From HRBIN30 sp964534275 (GTDB lineage Bacteria; Desulfobacterota; Binatia; HRBIN30), in NCBI GenBank assembly GCA_964534275.1, contig CAZHQG010000004.1, forward strand, positions 62,001 to 126,000: a stretch of 64,000 nt of DNA, in the 5' to 3' direction. Shown one piece after another: positions 52,101-61,449 of this stretch. A model generated the notes under the pieces. The model did no database searches and was not told the origin of the DNA. It saw only the letters and a program-made list of their open reading frames with translations. The stretch's first letter is position 1, and each line of letters starts with the position of its first letter. Made by a program: the position numbers and the translations under genes.

Positions 52101-53306
52101 TCAAGGGTACAGGAAAAATTGTTCCCGCTCTTCGACCCAACTCGACTCGTCGGCGCGAGCGAGCGCCTCGAGGTCATCGGGCGTGGCTGCCGGATCGTCC
52201 ACCCACCGCCGCAAGGCGTCGCCACCGTTGATGAGGTCGATCGGCAACCGCTCGAATTCGTACTCGTACGGAAACGCTCTCCAGAGTGGGTAGTCGGGGT
52301 AGGTGAGGCGGAGAGCCTTGAAAAACAAGGCCAAGAGCCGCCACGGGCGAAACGTTGTTGGGTCGTACACTGGAGGCTCCGTATGGATGTGAAGTCCGGC
52401 GCACAGCCGCCCGGCATGCTTGTGAAAGGTCGGCTCGAACCAGCACGAGCGCAGGCGGCACCCTTGCATCCAGTGAGCGGCGAGGCTCTCCATTCGCCGG
52501 CAAATCGCGGCCACGTCCAAGTCGGGTGCGCCGAAAACTTCGAGCGGCCGCGTCGTGCCGCGTCCTTCGGAAAGCTCGGTGCCTTCGAGCATGACGGTGC
52601 CAGGATAACAGCGCGCCATCCACAAATTGGGCGCATTCGGGCTGGGGTTGACCCAGCAGCGTTCGTACAACGGCCATCCGTAGCCCGGTGGCTCGTTTGG
52701 TTCCCATCCCTGGATCCGTACCACCTCGTAGTCGACGTCGAGACGCTGGGCGCGAATGAAGAACAGGCCCAGCTCCCCCAGCGTGAGTCCGTGGCGCAGT
52801 GGGAAGTCGCCGGCAGCGACAAAGCTTTCCCATTCGGGCTTTCGCCGCAGCCCCTCGACGTTGCGGCCAATGGGGTTCGGTCGATCGAGCACCCAGACGG
52901 ACTTCCCGCAGGCACTAGCGGCTTCCAGCATGTACCGCAGCGTGGTTTCGAACGTGTATACGCGGCAGCCAAGGTCTTGAAGATCCACCACGATGACGTC
53001 GCACAGGTCCAGCATTGCTGGGGTTGGCCGACGAGTGTCACCGTAGAGGCTGAAGATGGGGACCTTCCATTTCGGATCGATGTAATCTTGCGACTCCACC
53101 ATGTTGTCTTGCTTGTCGCCGCGAAGCCCGTGTTGGGGACCGAACCCGGCAACCAATTGCAAACCCGGGGTGTTTGCGAGAGCGTCGACAGTGTGAACGA
53201 GGTCGCGGGTGACCGACGCTGGATGCGCGAGCACGCCAATACGCCGGCCCCGGAGCCGTCGCTGCACCGCCGGTTCGTGCAATAAGCAATCGATGCCGAA
53301 CTCCAT
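52101..53306 (-). CDS. namZ: DUF1343 / NamZ-type exo-beta-N-acetylmuramidase
   Basis: About 401 residues. The DUF1343 (GH171) family releases terminal MurNAc from peptidoglycan glycans. Diagnostic parts: RIGVLAHPASVT, GFGPQHGLRGDKQDNMV, FSLYGDTRRPT, VDLQDLGCRVYTFETTL, VLDRPNPIGR and LSEGRGTTRPLEVFGAP. No signal peptide is visible, unlike many members, so it may act on recycled cell-wall fragments. Assigned to the namZ family by motif only. Peroxiredoxin is downstream. Confidence 0.88.
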   Translation of the reverse strand: MEFGIDCLLHEPAVQRRLRGRRIGVLAHPASVTRDLVHTVDALANTPGLQLVAGFGPQHGLRGDKQDNMVESQDYIDPKWKVPIFSLYGDTRRPTPAMLDLCDVIVVDLQDLGCRVYTFETTLRYMLEAASACGKSVWVLDRPNPIGRNVEGLRRKPEWESFVAAGDFPLRHGLTLGELGLFFIRAQRLDVDYEVVRIQGWEPNEPPGYGWPLYERCWVNPSPNAPNLWMARCYPGTVMLEGTELSEGRGTTRPLEVFGAPDLDVAAICRRMESLAAHWMQGCRLRSCWFEPTFHKHAGRLCAGLHIHTEPPVYDPTTFRPWRLLALFFKALRLTYPDYPLWRAFPYEYEFERLPIDLINGGDALRRWVDDPAATPDDLEALARADESSWVEEREQFFLYP

Positions 53307-53387
53307 GGCTGCCCTTTCACCTACGCGCGTCGTTCGGCAGAAGCAGGGTCTTGGGGCGAAAACAGCTCGAGCGCGAGCTTGGCGTGC

Positions 53388-54599
53388 TCATCGCTGCCAC
53401 TGCAGGAGCCAGTCGAGCACCGCTTCCGCTCGGTCGCGGTTGTTGATTTGGCAGTGCACTGCTTCGCCGGTGTTCCACACCACTTGCTGGGTAGCCGGGG
53501 TCCGCTCGGCGAGCGCTGTTGCCAGGAAGCGGGTGATGCCGCTGGTGACTAGCGGGTCGTTCACCGAATACGCAAAGTACATTGGGGTGGCAATGTGGCG
53601 CGGCAAGAGTTGCGTGCCCAAGCTCTGAGCGGCCGCGTTTTCCCACGAGCCGTAGTGGGCGAGGTAAAAACGGTCGAGCACATCGATGTAACCAGGGATC
53701 CCGCGCAGAAGAGAAAACAAACCCGGCGGATCGTCTTTGAATCCTGGCAAGTAGTCCGCAGGGCTATCGATCGCTGCTGCGGCCACTGCCGTCGGATCGG
53801 CGAGAAGCAGTTGTGCCGTGCGTTGCCCGCCGCCGCTGCAGCCGAAGGAATACTCGCGGTTGGAGTCGTGCGGAAAGCGGCTTCGGAACCACTGCCAAAC
53901 GAAGTCATCCATGCTGCGACCAAAACGGGGCGCGCGGATGTAGTAATCGATCACTTCGCCACGGTGATGCCCGCCGTCACCCCAGCAGTTTCCCGGAACG
54001 ACGATCCCCCAGCCGCGCTCCAAAGCTGCTGCAGCCACCGGACCACTGAGTTCTCCGCGCAAGCCCCTCATCGCTCCGCCACGGTTCAAAATCTCGATAA
54101 ATCCGGCGAAGCCCGGTTGGTCGCGAAGGAGCTGTTCGGCAGTTCGCGGCGCAGCGTGCACGAACAAGGACGCGAGGGCTTCGATGAAGTCCAGGCCGTT
54201 ACCATGGAACATCATCAGTACTGGCGCGCCGGGGTCTTGCGGAGGCACGGTAAAAAATACCGCAGGGGCACCTGGAGTTTGCGTCGACTCTGGAATGTGC
54301 AGAAAGTCGTCGCTGTCGGTGCGCACGCAGGGGAAATCCGGGACTTCGTACAAGTCCACCCGGAATGAGCGCCCCCGAGTGAGGTGCGCGTTGGCGAGGT
54401 CGTTCGGCCCGGCTTCCGCCGCACTTTTGACCTGGAGAGAGGCCACGCGCACTGCCTGAGGTTGGCGGACGGAGGGTTCGCCGTCGTCCCCGCAGCCGCA
54501 CAGTGCGAGAGCGAGCGTGATGCCGAGTGCGAAGACGACGCAGCCGGTACGTACGAACGCGAAACGATTCTGAGGCCGCAGGGAGGCGCTGTCCATCAT
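53388..54599 (-). CDS. predicted lipoprotein, alpha/beta-hydrolase-like
   Basis: About 403 residues. The N-terminus has a hydrophobic stretch TGCVVFALGITLALALCGCGDDGEPS; the L-C-G-C site reads as a lipobox, so it is probably a lipoprotein. Downstream sequence APVLMMFHGNGLDF, GWGIVVPGNCWGDGG, EYSFGCSGGGQRTAQLL (nucleophile Ser), TPMYFAYSVNDPLV and the final AVHCQINNRD (His) fit an alpha/beta hydrolase fold with a Ser-Asp-His triad. Start chosen at one of two ATGs (54599/54596). Substrate unknown. Confidence 0.75.
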   Translation of the reverse strand: MMDSASLRPQNRFAFVRTGCVVFALGITLALALCGCGDDGEPSVRQPQAVRVASLQVKSAAEAGPNDLANAHLTRGRSFRVDLYEVPDFPCVRTDSDDFLHIPESTQTPGAPAVFFTVPPQDPGAPVLMMFHGNGLDFIEALASLFVHAAPRTAEQLLRDQPGFAGFIEILNRGGAMRGLRGELSGPVAAAALERGWGIVVPGNCWGDGGHHRGEVIDYYIRAPRFGRSMDDFVWQWFRSRFPHDSNREYSFGCSGGGQRTAQLLLADPTAVAAAAIDSPADYLPGFKDDPPGLFSLLRGIPGYIDVLDRFYLAHYGSWENAAAQSLGTQLLPRHIATPMYFAYSVNDPLVTSGITRFLATALAERTPATQQVVWNTGEAVHCQINNRDRAEAVLDWLLQWQR

Positions 54600-55072
54600 C
54601 GGTGCTCTTGTTCCCCTTTGGCGCAATCAACGCAAGAGGACCGCTGCCCCGCACGAGACAAACGGGAGCGTCACGAGTCGCAACGTGCGAAAACTTTCCC
54701 ATCCCGAGGCGCGAAACTCCTCGCGATGAGCCAAAGCAGTGGCAAGGCCGACAACTTTTTCGCCCGTTGTACCACCGTGTCGGTTTGCTGATGTGCGGAC
54801 GATCCGAGCACGTCACGCTTGGGACTGCGACGGGACGACGCCTCCACGTTGTGCCTCCCAGCTCGAGGCGAGCCGCCTTGGGGGGCGAAGCACTCGCGGA
54901 CGCGTGGTAACCACCTGCCTAGCTTGGGTGTTGCCAACAGTCGTGCTGTTCGATGCGATTAGTCGAAGTCGTGTTGCTGCGCGTTGCCTCGAAGGGTGCT
55001 GCGTGGCACGTTGTTAGGCGGAGCCGAGTTCGTTAGGAGAAGCAACCTGCTCGACTCGATGGGAGAACGTGT
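54600..55072. other. intergenic region before the nuo genes
   Basis: 473 bases, no supported gene. It should carry divergent control regions for the lipoprotein and nuo genes; I see no clear -35/-10 pair. Confidence 0.45.
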
Positions 55073-55660
55073 ATGGCAACCGTAACCGATGCACGAGGTC
55101 AAGTTGCAGAAGGTTTTTTGGCACGCTTGCGTGCTGCTACAGGGCAGCCCTTAGCGGCGGCAGATGCCTTCGGAGAGAGCTTTATTTTGACCAAGCTTGC
55201 GGAGGCTGTGCAGTGGGCGCGCAAGTATTCCTTCTTCCCTTACCCATTCGTGACTGCTTGCTGCGGCATGGAATACATGTCCACTGCCGGGCCGCGCTTC
55301 GACATCGACCGCTTCGGTGCCGCGCTCCCTCGGTTTACGCCTCGTCAGGCGGACCTGCTCATGGTAGTGGGCACGATTACGCACCGCATCGCGCCGGTCT
55401 TGCGGCGCGTGTGGGAGCAAATGGCAGAACCGAAGTGGGTCGTGTCATTCGGCGCCTGCACTTCGTCGGGCGGCCCGTACAACAATTACGCGGTTGTGCA
55501 AGGGATCGATACGATCATTCCAGTGCACCTGTACATCCCCGGCTGCCCGCCGCGCCCGGAGGCAGTGCTGGACGGGCTGATCAAGCTGCAAGAGCGCGTG
55601 CAGCGAGAGCGCGGGGGCCAGCGCGTACCGGAGCGCCACGGGAGTGGGCGGCCGCTCTGA
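55073..55660 (+). CDS. nuoB: NADH-quinone oxidoreductase subunit B
   Basis: 195 residues. Carries the N2 [4Fe-4S] cluster that passes electrons to quinone. Ligands are in TACCGMEYM (two adjacent Cys), VSFGACTSSGGPYNN and IPGCPPRPEA. The ATG at 55073 follows GGGAGA. It opens a same-strand run nuoB-G-I-CD-EF. NuoA, normally just upstream, is absent. Confidence 0.95.
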   Translation: MATVTDARGQVAEGFLARLRAATGQPLAAADAFGESFILTKLAEAVQWARKYSFFPYPFVTACCGMEYMSTAGPRFDIDRFGAALPRFTPRQADLLMVVGTITHRIAPVLRRVWEQMAEPKWVVSFGACTSSGGPYNNYAVVQGIDTIIPVHLYIPGCPPRPEAVLDGLIKLQERVQRERGGQRVPERHGSGRPL

Positions 55661-55693
55661 TTGGCTGGTCCGCGAGGGATTGAGAGGACGGGC

Positions 55694-57280
55694 ATGCCGA
55701 AAATCACGGTAGACGGGCGCGAGATCGAAGTTGCTGCGGACACGATGTTGCTCCCGGCGCTCATCGAAGCCGGGATCCACGTGCCTCACTATTGCTGGCA
55801 TCCCAAGCTTTCCATCGATGGAAGCTGCCGCATGTGCCAGGTGGAGGTCGAGGGCAGCCCGAAGTTGGTCATCGCATGTAACACTCCCGTGCGGGACGGA
55901 ATGGTGGTGCGGACGGATACGCCCCGTGTGGCCAATGCCCGCCGTGGTGTGATGGAGCTGTTGCTGGTCAATCACCCCATCGACTGCCCGATTTGCGACA
56001 AGGCGGGCGAGTGTTTGCTCCAAGATTACTCGTACAACTTCGGCACGCGCTTCACCCGCACGGAAGAGCCACGGCGCAAGCTCGAAAAGCGCAAAGAAAT
56101 CGGTCCGCGGATGATTCTGGATCAAGAGCGCTGCATCTTGTGCCGTCGCTGTGTCCGGTTTTGCCGAGAGATCACCAAGACGAACGAGCTCGGTGTGTTC
56201 AATATGGGCGACCGGTCGGTTCTCGATGTGTTGCCCGATGCGCCGCTGGCGAACGACTACTCGATGAACACCGCCGACATTTGCCCGGTGGGTGCTTTGG
56301 AGACGAAAGATTTTCACCACAAGCTGCGCGTATGGTTTCTGAAGAAGACGCCCAGCATTTGTCCGAGTTGCAGCAATGGCTGCAACATCACCATCCAGCA
56401 TTACCGCAATCAGATTTGGCGTTTGATGCCACGTCGCAACGATGCAGTGAACGACACCTGGATGTGCGACCACGGCCGGTTGCAGTATGCATTCGCGCAC
56501 GACACGAATCGTCTGCGATTGCCCATGGTGCGGCGCGGAGAACAGCTCGTGGCCAGCACATGGGACGATGCGGTCGCCGAGGCGAGCCGGATCCTCCGCG
56601 ACGGCGTAAAACGGTCGGGACCCGAACGGGTGGCCCTGTTAGCTTCGCCGCACCTCACGAACGAGGAGCTGTTTCGTTTGGCACAACTGGCCGACGTGCT
56701 GCAGCTCCGCCACGTGGACACGCCGGTCGTGGTGGGGCAGGGCGACGATTTCCTCATCCAGCCAGAGAAGGCGGCAAACATCGCTGGTGCGCGCGAATTG
56801 GGCCTCGTCCCTCGCAATGGCGGGCGCGACGCCGCAGGGATTCTCGAACTCGCGAGGCAAGGCAGCTTGGATGTGTTGTACGTGTGCGGTTCGGACATTG
56901 CCCGGATCTTCGACGAGGCAGTCTGGAAAGCTGCGTTGCGGGCGGTTCCGCAACTGATCGTGCAAGATTTGTTCTTGGAGCCGATCGCGGCGTTCGCGAC
57001 GGTTGCCCTGCCGTCACTCAGTTGGGCGGAGAAAACTGGCACGTTCACCAACCGCAAACGCAGGGTGCAGCAAATCCATCGGGCGCTCGCTCCGGTCGAG
57101 GGCCAGTGGAGCGACGGAGAAATCTTCACCCGGATGCTTGCTCATTTGAGCGAGGGGCGATGGGAGTTCGAGCCAGCGGCGGTCTTCGAGGAAATCACCC
57201 GGAAATATCCGGCGTACACAGGCCTTTCGTTTGCCGGGCTCGGACTGCAGGGCAAAACCCTGGCTGGGGTGGAGGTGTAA
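55694..57280 (+). CDS. nuoG: NADH-quinone oxidoreductase subunit G-like, short form
   Basis: 528 residues, shorter than the usual 700-900 of NuoG. Cluster ligands are all visible: [2Fe-2S] Cys34/45/48/62; His94, Cys98, Cys101, Cys107 for N5; Cys147/150/153 with Cys197, and Cys157, for N4-type binding; and Cys223, 226, 230 and 258 for N7. The molybdopterin-oxidoreductase-like C-terminal region (PHLTNEELFRLAQLADVL ... PSLSWAEKTGTFTNRKRRVQ) is retained but lacks later parts. ATG at 55694; 33 bases from nuoB. Confidence 0.92.
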   Translation: MPKITVDGREIEVAADTMLLPALIEAGIHVPHYCWHPKLSIDGSCRMCQVEVEGSPKLVIACNTPVRDGMVVRTDTPRVANARRGVMELLLVNHPIDCPICDKAGECLLQDYSYNFGTRFTRTEEPRRKLEKRKEIGPRMILDQERCILCRRCVRFCREITKTNELGVFNMGDRSVLDVLPDAPLANDYSMNTADICPVGALETKDFHHKLRVWFLKKTPSICPSCSNGCNITIQHYRNQIWRLMPRRNDAVNDTWMCDHGRLQYAFAHDTNRLRLPMVRRGEQLVASTWDDAVAEASRILRDGVKRSGPERVALLASPHLTNEELFRLAQLADVLQLRHVDTPVVVGQGDDFLIQPEKAANIAGARELGLVPRNGGRDAAGILELARQGSLDVLYVCGSDIARIFDEAVWKAALRAVPQLIVQDLFLEPIAAFATVALPSLSWAEKTGTFTNRKRRVQQIHRALAPVEGQWSDGEIFTRMLAHLSEGRWEFEPAAVFEEITRKYPAYTGLSFAGLGLQGKTLAGVEV

Positions 57281-57284
57281 AGGA

Positions 57285-57836
57285 ATGGCCACACGCACGG
57301 TAACCGTGAGTCGTCCGGCGCCGATGGCGAAACCCCAAGGCGTCGTGCGTAGCGGCGCGGCAGTACTCAAGGGGATGTGGATTGCAAACCGCCACTTTTG
57401 GCGGAACCTGTGGGGCTTTCTGCGCGGAAAACCCACGGTGTTCACGGTGCAGTACCCTGAGGAGAGGTTGGAACATCCTCCCGCATTTCGTGGCATGCCG
57501 GTCCTCGTGCAAATGGACAACGGCAAGGAACGCTGCGTGGCGTGTGGCTTATGCGAGTGGGCCTGCCCCACGGACTGCATCACCATTTACCCGGCCGAGA
57601 CCGAGGATGAAATCGAGCGCTACCCGCGCGTGTTCGATATCGACATGTCGCGGTGCATGTTTTGCGGCTTGTGCGAAGAAGCGTGCCCGGAAGAAGCCAT
57701 TGTGATGAGCCACAACGTAGAGATCGCCGCGTTCTCGCGCCGCGGCACGGTGTGGCACAAGGAAGACTTGTTGGTGCCAGCGCGGGAGTTGGAGAAAACT
57801 CGCTTCCGGCACATTCGGCGCACGTACGACCGTTAG
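57285..57836 (+). CDS. nuoI: NADH-quinone oxidoreductase subunit I
   Basis: 183 residues. Two [4Fe-4S] sites CVACGLCEWACP and CMFCGLCEEACP (N6a and N6b). The N-terminus has an amphipathic stretch (VLKGMWIANRHFWRNLWGFL) that docks to the membrane side. GGAGG lies nine bases before the ATG at 57285. It follows nuoG by four bases and precedes nuoCD by 16. Confidence 0.94.
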   Translation: MATRTVTVSRPAPMAKPQGVVRSGAAVLKGMWIANRHFWRNLWGFLRGKPTVFTVQYPEERLEHPPAFRGMPVLVQMDNGKERCVACGLCEWACPTDCITIYPAETEDEIERYPRVFDIDMSRCMFCGLCEEACPEEAIVMSHNVEIAAFSRRGTVWHKEDLLVPARELEKTRFRHIRRTYDR

Positions 57837-57852
57837 CCAGTGGAAGGACGCC

Positions 57853-59565
57853 ATGGCCGATAACCAGAAAATCTTGGCGCGGATCCAGGAGCAGTGTTCC
57901 GGAGCAGTGCTTTCCACGGATACCTACCGCGGGGACGCCAGTGTGGTCATCCGTCCGGAGCGCTTGCTCGAAGTGGCCCGTGTGCTGCGCGACGATCGAG
58001 AGCTCGCGTTCGACCTTTTGTTGGACGTGACCTGTGTGGATTACCTGGGGCAGGAGCCGCGCTTCGAAGTGGTGTACCATTTTTACTCCACCCGGCACCA
58101 CCATCGGGTACGTCTGAAGGCGCGTGTGCCGGAGAGCGACCCGACCATCGACAGCTTGGTGCCTCTATGGGTCGGGGCAAATTGGCTCGAGCGGGAAACG
58201 TACGACATGTACGGCATCCGCTTTCGGGGGCACCCGGATTTGCGCCGCATTTACCTGTACGAGGAGTTCGAAGGTCACCCTCTGCGCAAAGACTACCCGA
58301 AAGAAAAGCGGCAGCCACTCATCGGTCCGGGCGCCAAAGGGGATTACAAGCCCCGCGTGCCGGAGATTCCGCATGCGAGTCGTGTCGAAGGCATGCTCGG
58401 GGCTGAACTGATGCGCGTGCAGTTGGGACCTTCGCATCCCGCAACCCACGGCACGGTTCGGATCGTTCTCGATTTGGACGGTGAAACCATCGTGAACGCC
58501 GATGTGGAGATCGGTTACTTGCACCGTGGTTTCGAGAAAGAGTGCGAGAGCGGCTTTTATTATCAGGCCATCCCGTACACCGACCGCCTGAACTACAGCT
58601 CGGCCATTTTATGCAATGTCGGTTACTGCTTGGCGGTCGAGAAACTCTTTGGCGTGGAGGTGCCTTTGCGCGGGCAGTTCGTGCGTGTCATTGGCGGGGA
58701 GCTTTCCCGCATTGCCGATCATTTGCTGTGCATCGGCGCGACCGCCTTGGAACTGAACGCGTTTACCCCGTTCTTGTACGCCCTGGAGGCGCGCGAGCTT
58801 GTGTGGGATCTGATCAATGCGCTGTGCGGGGCGCGGGTGACCAGTAATTTCGTGCGGATCGGAGGCGTGAGCGCGGACCTTCCTGAAGGCTTTGCCGACA
58901 TGTGCAAGCACAACTTCAAGCGTGTCTTGGAGTTGGTGGCCGACGCCGAGGGCATGTTGTTGGAAAATCCGATTTTCCGCGCCCGCATGGAAGGCGTGTC
59001 CGTCATGTCCGCAGAACGGCTCATTGCCTACGGCGTCACCGGCCCGTTGCTTCGTGCCGCTGGTGTGGATCTCGACTTGCGCCGCACGCAGCCGTACCTG
59101 GTGTACGACCAGTTGGACTTCGACGTTCCGGTCGGATCGCAAGGCGACAATCTCGACCGCTTTTTGATTCGGCTGACCGAACTCCGTCAGAGCGTGCGGA
59201 TTGTCGAGCAGTGCCTGCAAATGCTGCCTCCTGGTCCGGTGGACGTAGACGACCCGTCCTTGCGGTTCCCGCCGAAGGGCCGTGTGTTCACTCGCATGGA
59301 AGACATGATCAATCAGTTTAAACTGGTGACCGAAGGACCGAAGCCGCCGCCCGGCGAGGTGTACTTCGCGGTCGAATCGGCGAACGGCGAACTTGGCTTC
59401 TACCTGGTGAGCGATGGCACTGGGAAGCCATACAAGTGCCGTGCACGCACGCCGAGTTTCTCGAACACGCAGCCGCTGGCAGAAATGGTGCGCGGGCGGC
59501 TGCTCGCGGACATGGTGCCAACGTTCGACATGATCAACATGATCGGAGGCGAGTGTGATCGTTGA
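57853..59565 (+). CDS. nuoCD: fused NADH-quinone oxidoreductase subunits C and D
   Basis: 570 residues. N-terminal ~165 residues are NuoC (DVTCVDYLG, FEVVYHFYS, WLERETYDMYGIRFRGHPDLRRIYLY in parts); after a short link NuoD begins at MRVQLGPSHPATHGTVRI and runs to the conserved C-terminus (FDMINMIGGECDR). The quinone-site residues and YTDRLNYSS region are intact. Fusion of C and D is known from E. coli and relatives. The end overlaps the GTG of the next gene by 11 bases. Confidence 0.96.
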   Translation: MADNQKILARIQEQCSGAVLSTDTYRGDASVVIRPERLLEVARVLRDDRELAFDLLLDVTCVDYLGQEPRFEVVYHFYSTRHHHRVRLKARVPESDPTIDSLVPLWVGANWLERETYDMYGIRFRGHPDLRRIYLYEEFEGHPLRKDYPKEKRQPLIGPGAKGDYKPRVPEIPHASRVEGMLGAELMRVQLGPSHPATHGTVRIVLDLDGETIVNADVEIGYLHRGFEKECESGFYYQAIPYTDRLNYSSAILCNVGYCLAVEKLFGVEVPLRGQFVRVIGGELSRIADHLLCIGATALELNAFTPFLYALEARELVWDLINALCGARVTSNFVRIGGVSADLPEGFADMCKHNFKRVLELVADAEGMLLENPIFRARMEGVSVMSAERLIAYGVTGPLLRAAGVDLDLRRTQPYLVYDQLDFDVPVGSQGDNLDRFLIRLTELRQSVRIVEQCLQMLPPGPVDVDDPSLRFPPKGRVFTRMEDMINQFKLVTEGPKPPPGEVYFAVESANGELGFYLVSDGTGKPYKCRARTPSFSNTQPLAEMVRGRLLADMVPTFDMINMIGGECDR

Positions 59566-61396
59566 CCATCCTGCCGCCAAGCAAGTTGTTCCACCCCCCG
59601 CGCGCGAGGGAGGCGTGCTGTCCGCCACGGTACGGGCAAAAATCTTGGCGGAAGCGAGCAATTACCCACAGCCACGCTCGGCATTGTTGGCCGCCTTGCA
59701 TCTGGCGCAGGCGGAGCATGGCTGGATTTCTCCCGCGGTTGTGCGTGAGGTTGCCGAGCTCCTGGGGGTCCAGCCAATTCAAGTACAAGAGGTGGCTTCC
59801 TTCTACCCGATGTTCCATACGCGTCCGCGCGGGCGCTGCCACATCCAAATTTGCACGAACATCGCGTGTGCCGTGGCAGGAGCACGTACGCTGGTGCGCC
59901 AGGTGGAAGACACGCTTGGCATCCGTGTGGGCGAAACGACAGCGGACGGAGCGTTTTCGCTTGCCGAGGTGGAGTGCCTAGGGTCGTGCGGGACCGCCCC
60001 GGTGGTACAGGTGAACAACGACCCGTACATCGAGCGCGCGACCAGTGCCGATGTCGCTGCGATTTTGCGCGGCGAGCGGGTGGAGCGGCCGAGCCCGATG
60101 ATTTCGCTCATTCCCGAAGGCGTGGAAGGCTACCTACTTCCGCCCAACGGGGTCGATCGCGTCGAGATCGACGACTACCTCGCCGTAGGAGGCTACGAGC
60201 AAGCGCGGCGTGCGTGGTGCGAGCTCGAGCCGGAGACCATCATCGAAGCGGTGAAAGAATCGGGCTTGCGTGGGCGAGGGGGTGCTGGCTTCGTGACGGG
60301 AGTGAAATGGGGCTTTATGCCCAAGAATACGGACAAACCGTGCTACCTGGCGGTGAACGGCGACGAGAGCGAGCCGGGAACGTTCAAGGACCGCCAGATC
60401 CTCGAGCGCAACCCGCATCAGTTCCTCGAGGGTGCGCTCATCGCAGGACGAGCAATTCGGGCCGTTGCCGCGTACGTATACCTGCGCGGGGAGTACACGG
60501 TTCCGTACCTGAAGCTCATGCACGCAGTTCGCCAGGCCTACGAGCGTGGCTTCCTGGGTGACAACGTCTTTGGCTCGGGCCGGTCCTTCCACGTGTTTGT
60601 CCAGCGGGGAGCTGGCGCATACATTTGTGGAGAAGAAACCGGCATGATCGAGTCTATGGAGGGCAAAAAAGGCCAGCCGCGGAAACGACCGCCGTTCCCG
60701 GCAGCCTATGGGTTGTGGGGTTGTCCAACCACGGTGAACAACCTCGAAACGATCACGCATGTCCCGGCCATTTTGCGCCATGGGCCCGAGTGGTTTCGCA
60801 AGCGCGGAACCGAGCGAAGCACTGGAAACACCCTGTTTGGCGTGAGCGGGCATGTGAAGCGGCCGGGAGTGTACGAGCTGCCGCTCGGCACCACGTTGCG
60901 TGAGATTATCGAGAAGTACGCCGGTGGTATGGCAAACGGCCGGCCCGTAAAAGCGATCATTCCCGGTGGCGTTTCCATGCCGGTCCTTACGGCCGACAAA
61001 CTCGATACCCCCATGGACCACGATTCCTTGCAACGCGCCGGTAGCTTGCTGGGCACGGCAGGGATCGTCGTTCTCGACGATTCGATTTGCCCCGTGCGGG
61101 CCGCTGGAGTGATTGCCCGCTTTTTCCGCCATGAAAGCTGCGGACAATGCACTCAGTGCCGAGAGGGCACAGGGTTTCTCTACAAGCTCCTCAAGCGCGT
61201 GGAGAGCGGGGCCGCGACTCTCGCGGATTTGCAGACCATCGACGAAGTGTGCGGCTACATGGAAGGGCAAACGATTTGCGCTCTCTCGGATGCCGCCGCA
61301 TGGGCAGCTGGGAATTTCTTGCGGCGGTTCCGCGCCGACTTCGAGGCGCACATCGAAAAAAAGGGCTGTCCCTTCCCTGACAGTTTCGAAATGTAG
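59555..61396 (+). CDS. nuoEF: fused NADH-quinone oxidoreductase subunits E and F
   Basis: 613 residues, GTG start. NuoE part (~1-170) has [2Fe-2S] ligands Cys100, 105, 141, 145 (CTNIAC and CLGSCG). From ~180 the NuoF part follows: FMN/NADH motif GLRGRGGAGFVTGVKW, NGDESEPGTFKDR, GAYICGEET, and the N3 ligands in CGQCTQCREG plus a later Cys. Both halves look complete, so NADH oxidation should be intact. NuoEF fusions are uncommon. Confidence 0.95.
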   Translation: MIVDHPAAKQVVPPPAREGGVLSATVRAKILAEASNYPQPRSALLAALHLAQAEHGWISPAVVREVAELLGVQPIQVQEVASFYPMFHTRPRGRCHIQICTNIACAVAGARTLVRQVEDTLGIRVGETTADGAFSLAEVECLGSCGTAPVVQVNNDPYIERATSADVAAILRGERVERPSPMISLIPEGVEGYLLPPNGVDRVEIDDYLAVGGYEQARRAWCELEPETIIEAVKESGLRGRGGAGFVTGVKWGFMPKNTDKPCYLAVNGDESEPGTFKDRQILERNPHQFLEGALIAGRAIRAVAAYVYLRGEYTVPYLKLMHAVRQAYERGFLGDNVFGSGRSFHVFVQRGAGAYICGEETGMIESMEGKKGQPRKRPPFPAAYGLWGCPTTVNNLETITHVPAILRHGPEWFRKRGTERSTGNTLFGVSGHVKRPGVYELPLGTTLREIIEKYAGGMANGRPVKAIIPGGVSMPVLTADKLDTPMDHDSLQRAGSLLGTAGIVVLDDSICPVRAAGVIARFFRHESCGQCTQCREGTGFLYKLLKRVESGAATLADLQTIDEVCGYMEGQTICALSDAAAWAAGNFLRRFRADFEAHIEKKGCPFPDSFEM

Positions 61397-61449
61397 CTCG
61401 TGAGTGCCGCCGCGAGGTCGGATACTAACGGCGCCGGAGAGGGCTGGAC

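Noticed and set aside
55993..57303. Second plus-strand frame across nuoG
   Set aside because: Arg/Ala-rich shifted frame with no conserved motif; nuoG is in the correct frame.
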